64,000 bases of DNA, taken from assembly GCF_022581195.2 (NCBI RefSeq), contig NC_061455.1, positions 6,816,120 through 6,880,119 of the forward strand, given 5' to 3'. A program made the position numbers and the translations under genes. Below the pieces are notes generated by a model. That model made no database searches. It was not told the DNA's origin and saw only the letters and a list, made by a program, of their open reading frames with translations. Each line of letters starts with the position of its first letter. The first letter of the stretch is position 1. Shown piece after piece: positions 36,741 through 51,035 of the stretch. The stretch is from Helicoverpa zea. Lineage: Eukaryota > Arthropoda > Insecta > Lepidoptera > Noctuidae.

Positions 36741-39700
36741 TACCACTTTTAGTTTGATAACTCAATAATCATGTTCTCAGGAGCCTTTCAGAATTTGCGC
36801 AAATATCTGAAATAGGTACTTCAGTCACGTGCTATCTACAATATTGTTAACAAACACAAATGATTAAGAACAAAAGCTTTAAAAAAACACTATTAAAGTA
36901 AAACTAGCACGCAAGTATATCTTAACATTTTGAATGAGTTCGTTAAAATCGTACTAAACTGTTTAAGTTTTAAAATACCATCTACAAAACAATGGTTTTC
37001 GTCGGAATATGCAGGGCACCGTTTATTCACTAAAACTTTTATAATTACGTACAACTGAGTAAAGTTTTCATTGAAGCATTTTTCTATTTTTTTTTTTTTG
37101 ATAATTACAATGCAATTACGAAAGTTCCTGGCTTAACTCATTGAGGATAAAAATATTTCAGTATAAAATCGAAATATAGCAGGTTTACCGTATATTTTTT
37201 TGGTTCTTTCATGAAACCCAAAAGCTTTAGATTGCCTTTCATACTTATAAAATAAATTTAAATCCATTTGTAAAATACCAGAGACCGATACACACGTTTT
37301 ACTTAAAACGCACGTTTTTCAGTGGAAATGGTAAAATCCCTTATCAGGCCCTGAACATAATTATTGATGCGATCATAATAACAAGCCGTGAATTCGAGTT
37401 TCGCATTAGCAAAGCAGGGTAAGTGAGTTTTGGCTGAGATTGCTAGGTTCCGTATTGTGTTTGACTTTATTCAAAATACGGTACAACTCATAAAAAATTG
37501 AGAGTATTTAGAGGTTTGAAAGCATATTTTTTATGTTTATTAACATCAATAATTGTTTTTGTTTATTTAATAACCTGTTTATTATACTATCATAAAACGT
37601 ATATAGGACTTTTAACTAAGTACGCAAATACTCGATATACATAATAAGGCAACACTGAATAAAAATATTTTACATCACAAAGAGTCTGCTACAAATTTAC
37701 ACCAACGTAGTTTTAATTAGTTCACCTCATAAAATCTTAACACAATACCGTCACTAGTTAAGTCCTTAAATATATCCCTATTCTAGCATATTGACCTTAA
37801 TTCAACAAAATAAAGGGTCCGGCATTAACTGATTAAACTGATACCCACCCTTCTCAAAAGGGATGCGTCTGAAGACACAAAAAGTCAATCCACCAGGGTT
37901 TAGGGTAAAATATTGATCATAAAACATACTATGCATGTGATTTTCAAATTTATTACACAGATTGATAAAATAACTTTAAGGCCGTGCAGAAACAAAATGT
38001 AATTTATTGATACAGACAGCCTTATTTATTTCTGTCAGTTGGTGGTTTAAATCTAGATATTTTATCTGTGGAACACTTGTGTTTTATTGAAAAGAGGATA
38101 ATCGAAGCGATAGAATGGCAGAGTAAGGACACGCTATTCTTATTTTTAATATTTATTTTTCGTGATTTCTATGAATTGCTGCTAATGCATCTAGCTTTTT
38201 GTTTGATAATGCAAGATAATCAAAAAAGCTACATCATCCTGTATTAATTATTTACTTTCGAAATATGGTAAGCCTATATTTATCAACCCTACTCAATATT
38301 TTTATTGAAATTCATCAATTTTATTTAAGTAGGTATGTTGTCATAAAAAGAAATAAGAAAAAATATTGTGATTCTGGAGACCAAGCCAACTGTCACATAA
38401 TTGAAACAAATGACTTACGTGACATAAATCTTTCTAGGCACGATCAATTTTATTGCTAACCTGTACACTAGCTATTTCCCGCAGTTTCAACACCCGCAAG
38501 TAGTTTAGTGTCCCATTACTCCCATTGCTGAAGATATCGAGGATCCAAACGTCCTATATTAAATAGCACGTGCAAGTGGATAAATAAATAAAAAAAAACT
38601 TTGTCAAAAAGCTCATTTTTGCGTTGGCATAACTAATGATTGATAGCATTTTAGGTCGATTTATTGTCCTACTAGACTCTAGACAAATATCTCCTCATTA
38701 AGCTGTGATCACCAAGTGCAAAAAATATCGTGGCCAAGACGGTACCTACGACTTCGATATAAATGCAAATTGGTACCAGAAATCTAGAAAATTCGGATTC
38801 CTTTGACGTTTGGTGTTTGGAAGGATCTTTTAATCACGAAAGTCCCTCGAGAGAAGTACCATGAGTTGCGGGTCAATAATTTTAAATGGAAAATTTGAAA
38901 AAGGTACGCCTACTCCAGACTGTAACTAAAAAAAATACAATGTAAGTAAATGAAGGATTCATAAATAAACTACGATAGAGCCAGCCTAGCAACTAATTCT
39001 CGTGCAGTAGCTCTCCGAGATGAAAATCACCCGATAAGATCTTGATACACCCTCATTTGATTAACGTAGCTGGGATCCTGTCTGGATACCAAATCCATTA
39101 TCCTCGAACGAAGGCTGCGTCTAGAATATGTAAGTTTATAAGATTTTAAGCAAAAAAATACGGAGCGAGAGGTATCTACGTTTCACAAAAGAATTCGCGG
39201 AATATCAGTATTTAAACGGCTTTTAGAGCTTAGGTGTTCATTATAATAAAGTGAAAATCCTGATAGTGGATACGATTCCTTTCTTTACTTGCTACGTCTG
39301 AATAGGTGTTGGAACTTAAGATTTTAAGATAATCAAGGTTTTTACATTCAGATATTTTTGCAGATAAAAATAACAGTATTGTTAACAATACATTCTGTTC
39401 AAGTATTTATATTGCTTCAGAAAATCCTTTTCATCTCGGACTGACTTATTTTCAAGAGAGTTGCACTTTTTAGTGCACATACATTTAGTTTAATCGCAAA
39501 CAATATCAGGAATATAGGTACCTAAAATTGTGTGTGGTATATGAAGGTGTCTTTTTTTGCAAAAGTACAGACAACGCCATCTATGGCAGATTTCAGAAGA
39601 CTCTATCAACGGTACCTCGTCCTCGTACGTTCAGACTGCGCAAGTTCGTACAATTTTCTTGAACACAGTTGATGTGACCTGTTGGTTTATTAATTTCTGT

Positions 39701-40934
39701 GAGCATCACTAGATGTCACCTTTTTGATATTCCATTGTGACAATAATAAATACTAGTGAGTAAGCGCTTTAAGTATAAAAATCTATACCCATCTACATAA
39801 ATAGGAAACTGCGGAACTGTTGACAGCAAGTTTGGGAATTAATTAAAGTATTGTATTCAGATGTTATTAAAAAAAAAAAAAAAACAAAGATAATTATTTT
39901 ATGAACTTGAGAAATGCTTACAAAAAGATAACGTGTTTATGTTTCTTGTTTCATTATACAAAATAAAGAACTTTATTTACTTAACCATAAACAGAACTAG
40001 AAAACCCAAGAGGTAATTAAGATTCACAGATGAAACTATAATAAGTCGTAAAAATTAATGGTAAGGGTGTATGATTGATTTTCCTACCAAAATGTATTTT
40101 TCACAAATACTTACTTAATTCTAAATAAAAAGAATCAATTCCAGCAATGTTACAGACGAGGCGCAAACTCTTAATTTGGCATCAATTAGCACAAATCATG
40201 TATGAATTTCATTTTTAAAACTCGTTTTTGACCCCGGCCTAGAACAAATACTTTCACTGTATATACTTAAGCAGGTAGGTATATGAATTGTAGGATGAAC
40301 CAGTTTGAAAAAATAAACGAAAAGAAAAGTCATTCATCTGGTCTTCTGAGATACCTTCGTAATATATTATTATCTACATAATCATTATTCAGCCGATAGA
40401 CCTGTTTCTCACAACATAAGGACATCTTGATTATTACGTATTATAAAGGCATGGAAACTATTTTGTTTATCTATGAACTTGAATTTAATTATTTAACACA
40501 ACGGCACATTAATTTTAACACGTACAAAAGACATATAATATAACAGTGAATGAGCTTTAATACCCAATTGTATAGGTAGCGGAAACCTTCCTAGGTCAGG
40601 CGGTTGCCAGAAATAACTTAAATATCACTTGACACACTTTTGCTATTTTTGGATATTTAAGTACTATAGAAATTCGCGGTTTTGGGTCTGCTTTTACATT
40701 CATTATGGAATTAATCTGTCTAGAATAGAATCATTAAACATTGTCAAACAAAACACGAGTTTAACGTGGGTGTGTACTTCTTTCTGCGTAGGTCTCTTAT
40801 TTTATCTTATTATTCAGCAATTTATTTGCAAAAACAGAAATGCCTGTTGGGAACGCAAAAAAACCTACGCTGGGGTGTAATCAAGGAAGAGGAATGTAAC
40901 GATAAAAAGTGATGATTTATACTCTGTAAGAAAC
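36741..40934. other. Intergenic DNA with one repeat fragment
   Basis: AT-rich, without coding-like frames. A degraded Helitron-like 3' end lies at 38468-38505. Sequence near 39550-39720 (acgccatctatggcagat) resembles motifs found in lepidopteran repeats, but I cannot delimit it. Confidence 0.45.
38468..38505 (-). repeat. Fragment of a Helitron-like 3' end
   Basis: On the plus strand it reads A|CTAGCTATTTCCCGCAGTTT, then a CACCCGC phrase. It matches the reverse complement of the 3' end of the element at 54407-54605 (CTAGCCGTTTTCCCGCGGTT then TCACCCGC). Only the end is recognisable. Confidence 0.5.
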
Positions 40935-40984
40935 AAGTACAGGCGAGTAAGTAGTGAGTGCTCACCACCTACTCGCCTTTACTT
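40935..40984. repeat. 50-bp near-perfect palindrome
   Basis: AGGCGAGTAAGTAGTGAG and CTCACCACCTACTCGCCT form an 18-bp inverted repeat with two mismatches around a 2-base centre. Outside it, AAGTAC and TTACTT extend the arms by six bases with one mismatch. It would form a strong cruciform or RNA hairpin. No flanking duplication is evident, so its origin is unknown. Confidence 0.75.
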
Positions 40985-43900
40985 TGGGGTTGTTGTCCCT
41001 ATTGGCATCCCAGGGCCCGTCTTCACAAAGTCTTTTATTTTTACACAAACAACATTTTTAAATCTTAAAATAACTGAACCGGTTAAGCGTCATTTCGTTT
41101 AAAAAGCCAGAAAAAAGTAACTGTTTACGTTGTGTTTAGCGCCCAAAGGGACCGGTACATTTGTATCGCCTGGAGCAAATCTGTAGGCCGGAGGACAACC
41201 AATATGAAGGTTATTAAGATTCAATACACGAAGCCGTTGGCCCCTGACATTTCTAGCATTTCGAACCAATACCTAATGACGAAAAAGTTCCTATGTATAC
41301 AGAATACATTATGTTACCAAACTTATTTTGATTAACTCTCTTCTTCCAAAATTCTCCGAAGAAAGTAAAAAAATATTTTCTCTTTAAATATTTATGCAAA
41401 TGATTTTCGACAGTAGGTTATTACGACTATAATAGTATAATTATGAACGGATTAATTTGACTATGAATCATAGAAGAAAGGAGCACTAAAGGATCTCACA
41501 AACTTCGATTCTCTCCGTCCTAGAAAACATCCCACAATCCATCCTACGTGATTAATTACCTACCAAACTCTTCCTTAAAATGAAAAAAAAAAACAGGCAA
41601 AAGAGTTACATACTTTCTTAATACCTAAGTAAAAACAGAAACATGTTTTTCTGTTACTAAGTACTCGTATAAGGCACGTCTGTGTTGTTTCAAAAATGAT
41701 TGCAAATAATCAAGTAGGTTTACATATCATATCTACTCACGTACGAGTAAGTAATAGTGCATGTAACTAGATTATATTATTGTGTCACAAAATTTTAACT
41801 ACGGTCATAAATTTCCATTACAGCATTAGTTAGATGTTGTTAATTAAGAGACCACTGTTGTTCGTAATCACCTGATCTTGTTTGTTCATGTTAAGTGTAA
41901 GTACATGTATCTACCCACGTATATTTCTAAGTGGGTGCATGAACATGCCTGGTACAAAGGTCAGATGAAGAAGATGAAATAAACATAATTTTATGATCCT
42001 GAACGCTTGAAGCGTATGTCTATACATACCTCATTTGATGTAATCCGAAAGGTAAGGTTTTAATTCTGCTTTTGTTAGACAGTTATTAGCGTACAATAAG
42101 TCCTGTTATTTTGCGCTATACTTTCAAGTAGTAAATACCACAAAATTTTTGCTAAACGCGCAAAACCTTAATAAGAGTCACACATGTATGTACACGGTAA
42201 ATATGTATAAGTACACAAACATATCCTACTTTTATTACATCTCGAAACTATGCTAAGTCGGGTCAAACATGAAAGGTAATAAATCAGCTCATATATCTAT
42301 TGCACAGCACTGTTAGGTAGACACGATATAATATTTCCACCTTTTAAGTTCCTAAGAGAATTCTTATCTTGTCCGCTCTTAAATGGTCATAACTTCCTAT
42401 GAATAATTCGCAGAAACACCTGCATTTGTGTGTCCTTTGTGATCGTACGTGTGATGTCCTGTAACGGAATACCTTGGCAATTTTCTCTATATGTAACTGT
42501 AAGATATGTTAGTCCAGTGTTTGTTCTCTTTTGTTAGTACTTAACGGGACCACTTCTTTTAACTGTAGTGCTGCCATCATTATCCGGTTCACACGATTTG
42601 TCTATTTATCTTGATGTACCTACAGTACTCGGTAATTGGCCGAAGATAAGTGTGGTAGTTGGTGTATTGATTTCAATGTCTGACGCACTTAACTGTTCTA
42701 AATAAAAGTGATGTTCAACTTATTCATTAATTTTGTTCTCTACTTAAATTTCACTCACGGCGTTTCTCATTTTGTTCTCGGTATGTTCATTAATCATAGC
42801 CAATCACTCAAAGGCTTTTTTATAATTATTTTTAAAGTAGTGTAGAAAAATATGTAGGTAACAAATTGATTAAAATATAACCTGGCGAAAATGCAGTTAG
42901 ACACCCGTTGACTACATTCCAAGTCGTAGTCTTGAATGAACAAAACTGCGTTTTGTATTTCTGTGATAAATGCACAATATATTCACATTAACAAGTACCA
43001 GTTTGTACTATGTCAAAATGGTATTATCGTTAAGGTGGTAATTACTATAAAGTATGTCCCCCTTTTTTATTACACCTCATTTTAAAATGTCGTCATAAAA
43101 TTTGAGAGTTTCCGTGTAACCAGACATGTTTACTTGCAAGATCCCAGCTTACAAAAATTAATCGTAAAAATTAAACTTTAGCGGTGTTTAAATCAGGAAC
43201 TTGCGAATTTATGAGAAATGCGTCGGTAAACAAAACTTAAAATTAACTAGAAGTACTTTACATGGAACTATATTCAAACCATTTCAGAGAACAAAACAAG
43301 TTACATGCTCATATGCTAAATTTTGAGTATAAAGCGCCTTCTAGATTCAAGCTATCTCCACGTACGGAAGTTCTTCTAAACTAAGTCCTAAGTCTTTGAA
43401 GGACATTTGACTGTTACACTCAAGTACGCGTTTCAAGGATTGGGCAAACGCTAGTAGTAGTGTAGTTGTTGATATTGGTCATTATGTCAAACTAGCGGTA
43501 AATTCAAGTGCGCGGTCAAGGCGCTGCGCATACACAATCTCCTACGAAGAATGCTCCACAATCATTGCTCGACCATCCGCTGCAGTGGTGAGACGTGGTG
43601 GACATAAGCCATTTAAGGATTATAAGGATATTTTTTTTGTTAAGTAAACGTCCTTTAGAGGTGAGTGAACCGCTGTGATTTTAGCTTATCAAGAACATGC
43701 AGTTACATTTTTTTTTCCTTTTTCAAAAATGTTGTTTGTGTTACGTTTATGATTATTATTTTTGATCAATTATTTTTACTTAAAACCACTTAAATTCAAC
43801 CTTAAATGTATGAGAACACAAAGTGTTTTTAACCTTAACATTTAAATAATTACCACAAATTAAAGTAAAGGGTAACTTTTAAAAACATTCTATCAACAAC

Positions 43901-45961
43901 TGAACAAGAAAGTTTGGTAAAGTGCAGAGTGAACAGCTGCGTATTGGTATAACTAATTAAACTGGCCAATTAACTAACTCAAGTACTGTGCACAACTAAC
44001 TTACTTCTGCACTTTAACTTCATTTGAATAGGCGTACCTTTCAACTTTCTTGTTATGAACCTAAGCTTACAAATTGTGAAAACAACTTATTTCCAGCGTA
44101 TTGTTTGTAAATAGTAAACGTAGTTGAACTTACTGTTTATACAGTAACACGATTTTGAGCGGTTACGAACTTTATACCTGGTTCCACTAATATGTTAGCG
44201 TCTTGTTACAACTCTCTTCACTTACCACCAACTCTGTCCATGATTAGAAATAATATTTCAGGGTTTTGCACCATTTATCGCAGGTATTTCCCACGAAACG
44301 CGGGAGAAACCGTGGGCGGAATTATTAGATTGATAATGTTAATAAATGAATTATGTTCATTGATAACTAACCAACAGATTTTCGTTGTTTCATTATAATT
44401 TCGTGAAATACGAACAAAACATACGTATACTGGGAACTACTTCGTGTCTCCTGAAATCTTATCAAAGTAGTAAATAGCCTTATATGATAAATGAAATTGC
44501 TAACACTGAAATATTTTTTTCAAATCGGAGTAATTCCATAGACAAGCGCGTTCAAGCAAACATCATACAAACAAACTATTCAACTTTAATATTAGTACTT
44601 TTTTTTTAAATAATGAAAAAGGTGTAATACTGTATTTGGATAAACAATAATATTGTTTTGTTAAACGTTACTACCTGCCCATATTTTAATTACCGGGCCA
44701 CGCAAATAGTGGGATAATAAAATAGGTACTAGTTAATATACACCTTTGTAAATGAAAATTAATTGTCACCAAGTTCATTTGCAAAAAACATGAAGTAAAG
44801 TTAAGCTTTTTGACCTATTTAAAGTCAGCTTTATATTTTACTATTGTTCCCTGAACTATAAAATTAATTAGTAGTTTGTAATGATACTCCTTCCTTTCAT
44901 ATTAATTTTACTTGAGTTAAAAATAAATTGAGATGAGACCGTACCCTTTATCTTAATAAAGCACTACAGATGGAGCGAGGTGATACTAAATCCCACAAAA
45001 AGAAATTGGATGCCGTTCAAACAGTCTGTTTCTTACTATAGACTTTGATCTATAAAGTTCTCACAAGCAACTGTAAAACTGCTACCTAAAGTCTATCAAT
45101 AACAGTATTAACTGCATATCGTAAACCCATCAATAGGTGCTTAGTATCGCCAAATAAGAACCGTTGTTTGTTGTTAGTTTCTATTCGCATCATGCGTGGA
45201 TCCTATCAGGCACCATCGCATTCATACAGTTGCAATCATTATGCCGAGTGCGTGACAAATACACGACTCGGTTCGCTCGTGTCAAACGTGCGGTCTCTCT
45301 GAACAAAAACAACTGGATTGTCTTATGGTAGTGTATCCTTAAATAATGAAATTAGAAATATATAACTATTCGTCATTACGAAGAATTATACTAAAATTAA
45401 TTAGACACAATTTCATTTTACGATGACTTATTCAGAAAAATCTCAACGAAAACAGATATTTAATCCTGGGCTTACCACAACACAATAACATACACTTAGG
45501 TAAAAAAACGTAGTTTTACTTTAGTATTACAAATCATATCACTTTTATTTCTAAGCTGTGATATTGAAAAGCCATAATGATACCACGTACCATACGAGGA
45601 AATTGAACCTTTACAATATCGACGTTGCTATGACTTCTTTCAAGCAAAGAATCTAAATAATTGCATTATCATTTTATGGGAGTGGATATAGGAATAGGTT
45701 TTGTCAACCTTTTCTCGTGTTTGCTTATGATAACAACGTGTCTTTACAGTTTTACGATATGGCGGTAAAATATTATTACTTTCATTCTCAATTCATCGTT
45801 TACAGCCAAATGTGGACTTTTGAGAGAAATGAGGAGCTTTAAGTTCCATTATTTTTAGTGCAGAATCTCATATGTATTCACAATAGTCAACTATAAAGTT
45901 TTACAATCAGACTATCACATTCCTCAGAGATTTTGCTAAATTATTCCGTTTCTATTTTCAG
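40985..45961. other. Stretch upstream of the GMC gene
   Basis: AT-rich, without coding exons. Because the first coding exon of the GMC gene starts just after a splice acceptor, a non-coding 5' exon and promoter must lie here or further left. A GC-richer patch at 45180-45310 is a possible site but shows no decisive promoter element. Around 44279-44315 there is a short stretch resembling a Helitron 3' end, too weak to call. Confidence 0.4.
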
Positions 45962-48900
45962 GGACAATGAAGCTAAATTACATATTTTTAATATTACTCA
46001 TATCATCACTATTGTTGACTAACGCTGAAGATGATGAGTTTGCATCAGTAGAAAATGATCTGGATAACAGACAAATCCGGATACTATGGCCCTATCCTCT
46101 GAAACAGAATGATACTGGAGGCGTTAAAGAAACGTTGGCTTACAAGGCTACAGATGAACAGCAGTATAAAGGAGAAAACCATGAAAGACAAAAGCGTTTC
46201 CTACCTTTGAATTACCATTCGTATCCACCAAACGTGATTGCAGACAAGATGATGCAGTCACTGAAAAATTATCCGTCAAACAAAGCAAGTGATCCTCTAG
46301 ATTTCTTACGAGACTCTTATCCTTTACCCAAAGGTAAATCATTTTTCTATTCACATTAACAGATTCTTAAATAAATGTAATCTGATAACAACAGACCATT
46401 TATGCGTGTAATGTATCCAAAGTTATCCGGTAGCGTATTTCATTGTTCTCTTATTTTGTTTTCGCACTCAGAACCCAAAGTTTTAATTACATTATTGTTT
46501 ACTTGAAGGCCGCGACAGCAACTTGACACTTAAAAATCCCTTGGCAATGTTTCAGCTATAAATAACGAGATTTCAGTAAAGCTTTTACATGTTCTTAAAT
46601 TATTAAATTAATGTGAAGTTTTCAATGTACGACATACCTACCAAAATAACATACTTACATATTTTTACCATTTGCTTCTTCTTCTTAACTGCATAAACTA
46701 TTGGGGAACCAAACCCTTTTTTTAAGTATTCTTTTTAATTCTTCTAGGATATGACCAGCCTCTTGACGAATACGACTACATCATCGTCGGCGGAGGGACA
46801 GCCGGCTCCGTCTTAGCCTCTCGTTTAACTGAAGGCAAGCCCAAAGCCACAGTGCTGGTCATTGAAGCTGGCAAGCCGGAGAGCCTCCTCAATGACGTAC
46901 CAGCTTTGGTATCTACCATGCAACTCACTGACTACGTGTGGCCTTACACTATGGAACATCAACCTGGCATTTGTTTAGGTAACTTTTTAACCTGATTTTA
47001 CCTGAATGAATGAGCACAAAAAGCATCAACTTTTACTTACAAATAATGAATGGTCGCATTTGGCGATTCACGTATTTATTTTTATTATTTATCGCATCTG
47101 TTGAGGACAAAATCCGGTTAAATGTGGGTCTAACTTAAGCTCAATGATTCCATCACTAATGTTACCCAAATGAGATCCCTTGCCCCTCGGTTCATACCCA
47201 GAGGGTGAAGAACACTTTGATAGCCCTAAAACTTTGTTGATTCTTATCACAAACTAATTAGAAACGAATTAGTAACTTAAAGATGCGGTATTTATAGACG
47301 TTAAGTATTTTTGATAAACACCACGGCATTTTCTGAAAGAGATGCTGAAGACCTATGGGATTTTCTTTACGTAAATACGAAGCTTCTCGCGCATAACCAA
47401 AGTGTGTGTCACTTGTCAGTTAACAGTTTGAGTCATCCATTCATATATCACCATTTTTATACAAATAATTCTGCATAATTAATAAAGAATGAGGAAGTCA
47501 CCGTATGGTAGTAATTATGTCAGTATCTTTACACTATTTATGCAGCGTTAAATAATAGTATTCCTTAACGAACTATGCAACTGGGTTATTATGCTAATGA
47601 GGTTAATAGTACCGCTGAGAAATAAAAACTGGTTTAGAATCATACGGAGCTCATTTTTCTCACTTTGTATTAATAAGTCCTCCCATTGAGGATACTGTAC
47701 CTGGTTGTTTTATGTGTGAACTATATAGATATTAAAATATAAAATATGCAAACAGAAAACACTTTCGAGTGTTTTTTTTTTCATTATTAAGAACTGGTAT
47801 ATGCTAGAAGGACGGGTAGCAGACATTCTCTATTTTATATTGTTTTCATACATTGTCATAATCGTGTATTTAGTCCAAATAGAGCATTATTTCATCGACT
47901 AATTAGTCATATACCCATTTGGCCAAGTGTCCTCTGTGGTCTCTTATCTCATAGTTTATTAGTAGGTAGGTCATAATAATAGCAATAAGGTTAATTAAAC
48001 TTTCATTTTTAACACCGTCTGAGGGTCATTTGTCGTGGAACCAAAATTATTTAAATGTAAATGGTATATTTGGAGTAATATACTTTTGTAATAATTTGAC
48101 AAAAGTAGTAAAATACTACAGGTCTAGTTAGAGCGCACAAAATTGAGTTTGATTAATAGATGGCGATGCAATGAGGTATAATTCAAAAAATACCTAACAT
48201 TTAAGTAACACAGTAGCTTTTCATAACTTGTAGGACCGCAGATCTCAGTAAATGGGTATAGAAAGGTATTGAAGAACCGACAAACGGACTATAAAATGAT
48301 TTTATGATGGTTTTCCTTTATAACAGATTGTCATTTAGACATTTGATGATTACAGGAAGCAGGAACGAGCGATGCTATTGGCCTCGAGGCAAGGCTCTGG
48401 GAGGCACCAGCGTTATCAACTATATGCTGTACACCCGGGGACGCCCACAAGATTGGGACAGGATTGCTGCTGATGGAAACTATGGATGGTAAGGAAAAAG
48501 TAGTATTCTAGTAGTCTATATAAGTCTGCCTTATGAGCGCGTCCGACCGTGCTCTCGCTGTGGCGGCATATTGGGCTAACAAAGTGTAGTGTCACTGTAA
48601 GACATATCATCGACACGAAAGAAGAAGAAGAAGTAGTCTATAGAAAGAGTAGTAGTAGTAGTCCATAGAAGCTAACTTCGGACAAGCAAAGCTTCTCGAG
48701 AATATCGCGCAACGAGCAAGGAGTCAAATTGCTAACTTCAGGATTGTTATTTACGCGCGAACTGATCAAATATTTTTTTACCGTAAATACCACAGATTAT
48801 ACTTATTAAATGAATGGCCTTAGCCAATTTATGGGCTTACCCAACATGTAGCAAAGGGTTAATAACATAAAGCCTGACAGGCAATTTGTCTCTGCAGTCT

Positions 48901-51034
48901 GTCATTATCATTAGTATGCACGTTAGATGAAGGTAACTCATTTGTTTTTCTTACCCAAAATGTTTGCCTTTACTCTACCCACAAACAACCATTTTTTTGG
49001 TAATTTTCAAAATGCAATCTTCTATAAGAAAAAAAAATGAGAATACTTTATACGTACGCAAATTCTTGTACATATGTAGGACACTTACAAAATATTACCA
49101 TACTTAGATACGCATAATAATTCAGATATCATATTATTCCAATCAACGTAAAATGTTTATGTGAATATAAATATTTACGCGTTTTTTCAAGCCCTTCAGA
49201 TAGGTTTACAGTCTAGTTATAGTCAATCGTATCATTAAGTGGGGTGTACCGAATGAAAGTTATGAATCCTAACTTATAATCGAATGCCAAGTAAATCGGA
49301 TGAAATTGGAAATTTGAATACGTTATTTGAATCATTGATAAAGCGATTCCGCCTTTTTATGGAATTAATATTCCAAAGATAACTAGGGCTCTGCTCACAG
49401 ATGGTTCGTTTTATTATGATGTCTACAGCTTTTATGAGTTTTCCGCATATAAAGATGTTAATTTCATAAAAATAAATTGTTAATCAGTTCATAATGATTA
49501 ATTTATGTAATCAAAATCCTTCCTTACGCTATTTTATTTATTCTTGCAGGAACTACGACGAAGTTTTGAAATATTACATTAAATCAGAAAAATCCGAACT
49601 GAAACATTACAAAAACGCAACGTACCGCGGCCGTGACGGGGAGCTAACAGTCGAGAATGTTCCATTCAAGTAAGTTACCAACTGTTATTAATTTCAACTA
49701 TCCAAAGTTTCCAACTTAATTAAAACTAGTGAGGCTAAGACTTGGGAGAATTTTAAAGAATCCAACTGACGCGATATTTCGTTTGCAGGACTGGTCTTGT
49801 TGAGGCATTCCTGAAAGCTGGCAGAGAAAACGGTCACCCCACTGTCGACTACAACTCACCACACGAACTGGGATTCGGTTACACGCAAGCTACTTTAAAT
49901 AAGGGTCATCGGATGAGTGCAGCCAAAGCATTCCTACACCCTCACAAGAGAAGACGTAATCTGCACATTCTCACAGATGCCAGAGCCACCAAAGTCATCA
50001 TAGATCCCCAATCTAAGAGAGCGTACGCCGTAGATTATGTTAAGGACGGTAAAAAGCACAGAGTTCGTTGCCGCAGGGAAATTATTTTATCGGCCGGCCC
50101 CATAGCCTCACCCCAACTGCTTATGCTTTCTGGAATAGGTCCTGAGGAACATTTGCAATCGTTGGGAATTCCCGTTCTCGTAAATTTACAAGTCGGCAGG
50201 GTTCTCTACGATCACATTGCATTCCCTGGGGTTGTTTTCAAGTTAAACACAACTAACGCCAGTCTGTTAGAACCTAAAATTGCAACGTTGCCAAATCTTG
50301 TACAGTGGCTACACTATGGAGACGGACTGTTAACAACGACCGGCGGAATTGAGGCCATCGGTTATATTAAGACAGCGGTATCAGGGGATCCAGAGGATGT
50401 GCCTGACATTGAATTATTAAGTTTGGGCGGGTCTCTCATTTTGGATTCAGGCGGAGCGCTCAGGGAAAGTTGGAGACTTTCTGAGAACCTATTTCACGAA
50501 ACCTTTGGACCTTTGTACGGCACAGATACTTGGTCAGCTGTCATAATGCTGACCCAGCCGAAGTCTAAAGGATATCTTGAGCTTAAGGATGCAAATCCAT
50601 TTTCTCATCCAAAAATGTATGGTAACTACTTAACCGACCCTCAGGATATGGCAGCTTTTATAGAAGCTATTAAACATGTTATTCAACTCGGGAACTCGGC
50701 AGCATTCAAAAAATACAATCCTCAACTGTTCATACCAGAGTACCCGACCTGCAGGAATACTGTCCCAGGTTCTGAGGCTTATTGGGAATGTGCCGTTAGA
50801 ACTATGGTAATTACGCTACACCATCAAATATCAACATGCAGAATGGGTCCACTTACCGACCCTTATGCTGTAGTTGACCCTGAATTAAGGGTATACGGAG
50901 TGGATGGACTAAGGGTGGTGGACAGCAGTGTCATCCCGCGACCGACGTGTGCCCACACTTCCGCACCTGCTGTCATGATTGGAGAAAAAGCCGCCGATAT
51001 GATAAAACAAACCTGGTCAAATGTGGTCTCCTAG
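45962..51034 (+). CDS. GMC oxidoreductase, glucose-dehydrogenase (FAD, quinone)-like
   Basis: Five GT-AG exons: 45962-46333 (ATG at 45967), 46748-46978, 48356-48488, 49550-49669 and 49789-51034 (TAG 51032-51034), giving 698 residues. It is a secreted FAD flavoprotein that oxidises an alcohol or sugar substrate; which one is unknown. The signal peptide is at residues 1-20. A long extension to about 123 has a furin-type site RQKR at 74-77. The Rossmann motif GGGTAG is at 137-142 within YDYIIVGGGTAGS. GMC signature 1 is around GKALGGTSVINYMLY (from 211) and signature 2 is GPIASPQLLMLSGIG (387-401). The C-terminal active-site residues are His629 (HQISTCRMG) and His673 (CAHTSAP). The gene appears intact. 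The start is the first ATG after the acceptor tctattttcag and gives a clean signal peptide; an untranslated exon lies upstream. It is one member of a large insect family, and I cannot assign an orthologue. Confidence 0.95.
46979..48355 (+). other. Intron 2 of the GMC gene
   Basis: A 1.4-kb AT-rich intron. I see no exon or identifiable repeat. Confidence 0.7.
48489..49549 (+). other. Intron 3 of the GMC gene
   Basis: A 1.1-kb AT-rich intron. It contains short trinucleotide runs, (GAA)n and (GTA)n, at about 48620-48662 and otherwise nothing recognisable. Confidence 0.65.
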
Positions 51035-51035
51035 A

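Noticed and set aside
39550..39720. Dispersed repeat containing acgccatctatgg
   Set aside because: The motif is familiar from lepidopteran repeats, but there is no second copy in the window and no boundaries can be set.
44279..44315. Helitron-like 3' end (cgcgggagaaaccgtgggcgg)
   Set aside because: Only about 30 bases resemble the 54407 element, and the CTAG end is missing; too weak to call.
45180..45310. Promoter of the GMC gene
   Set aside because: GC-richer, but with no clear initiator, TATA box or well-placed donor; kept only as a remark in the region entry.
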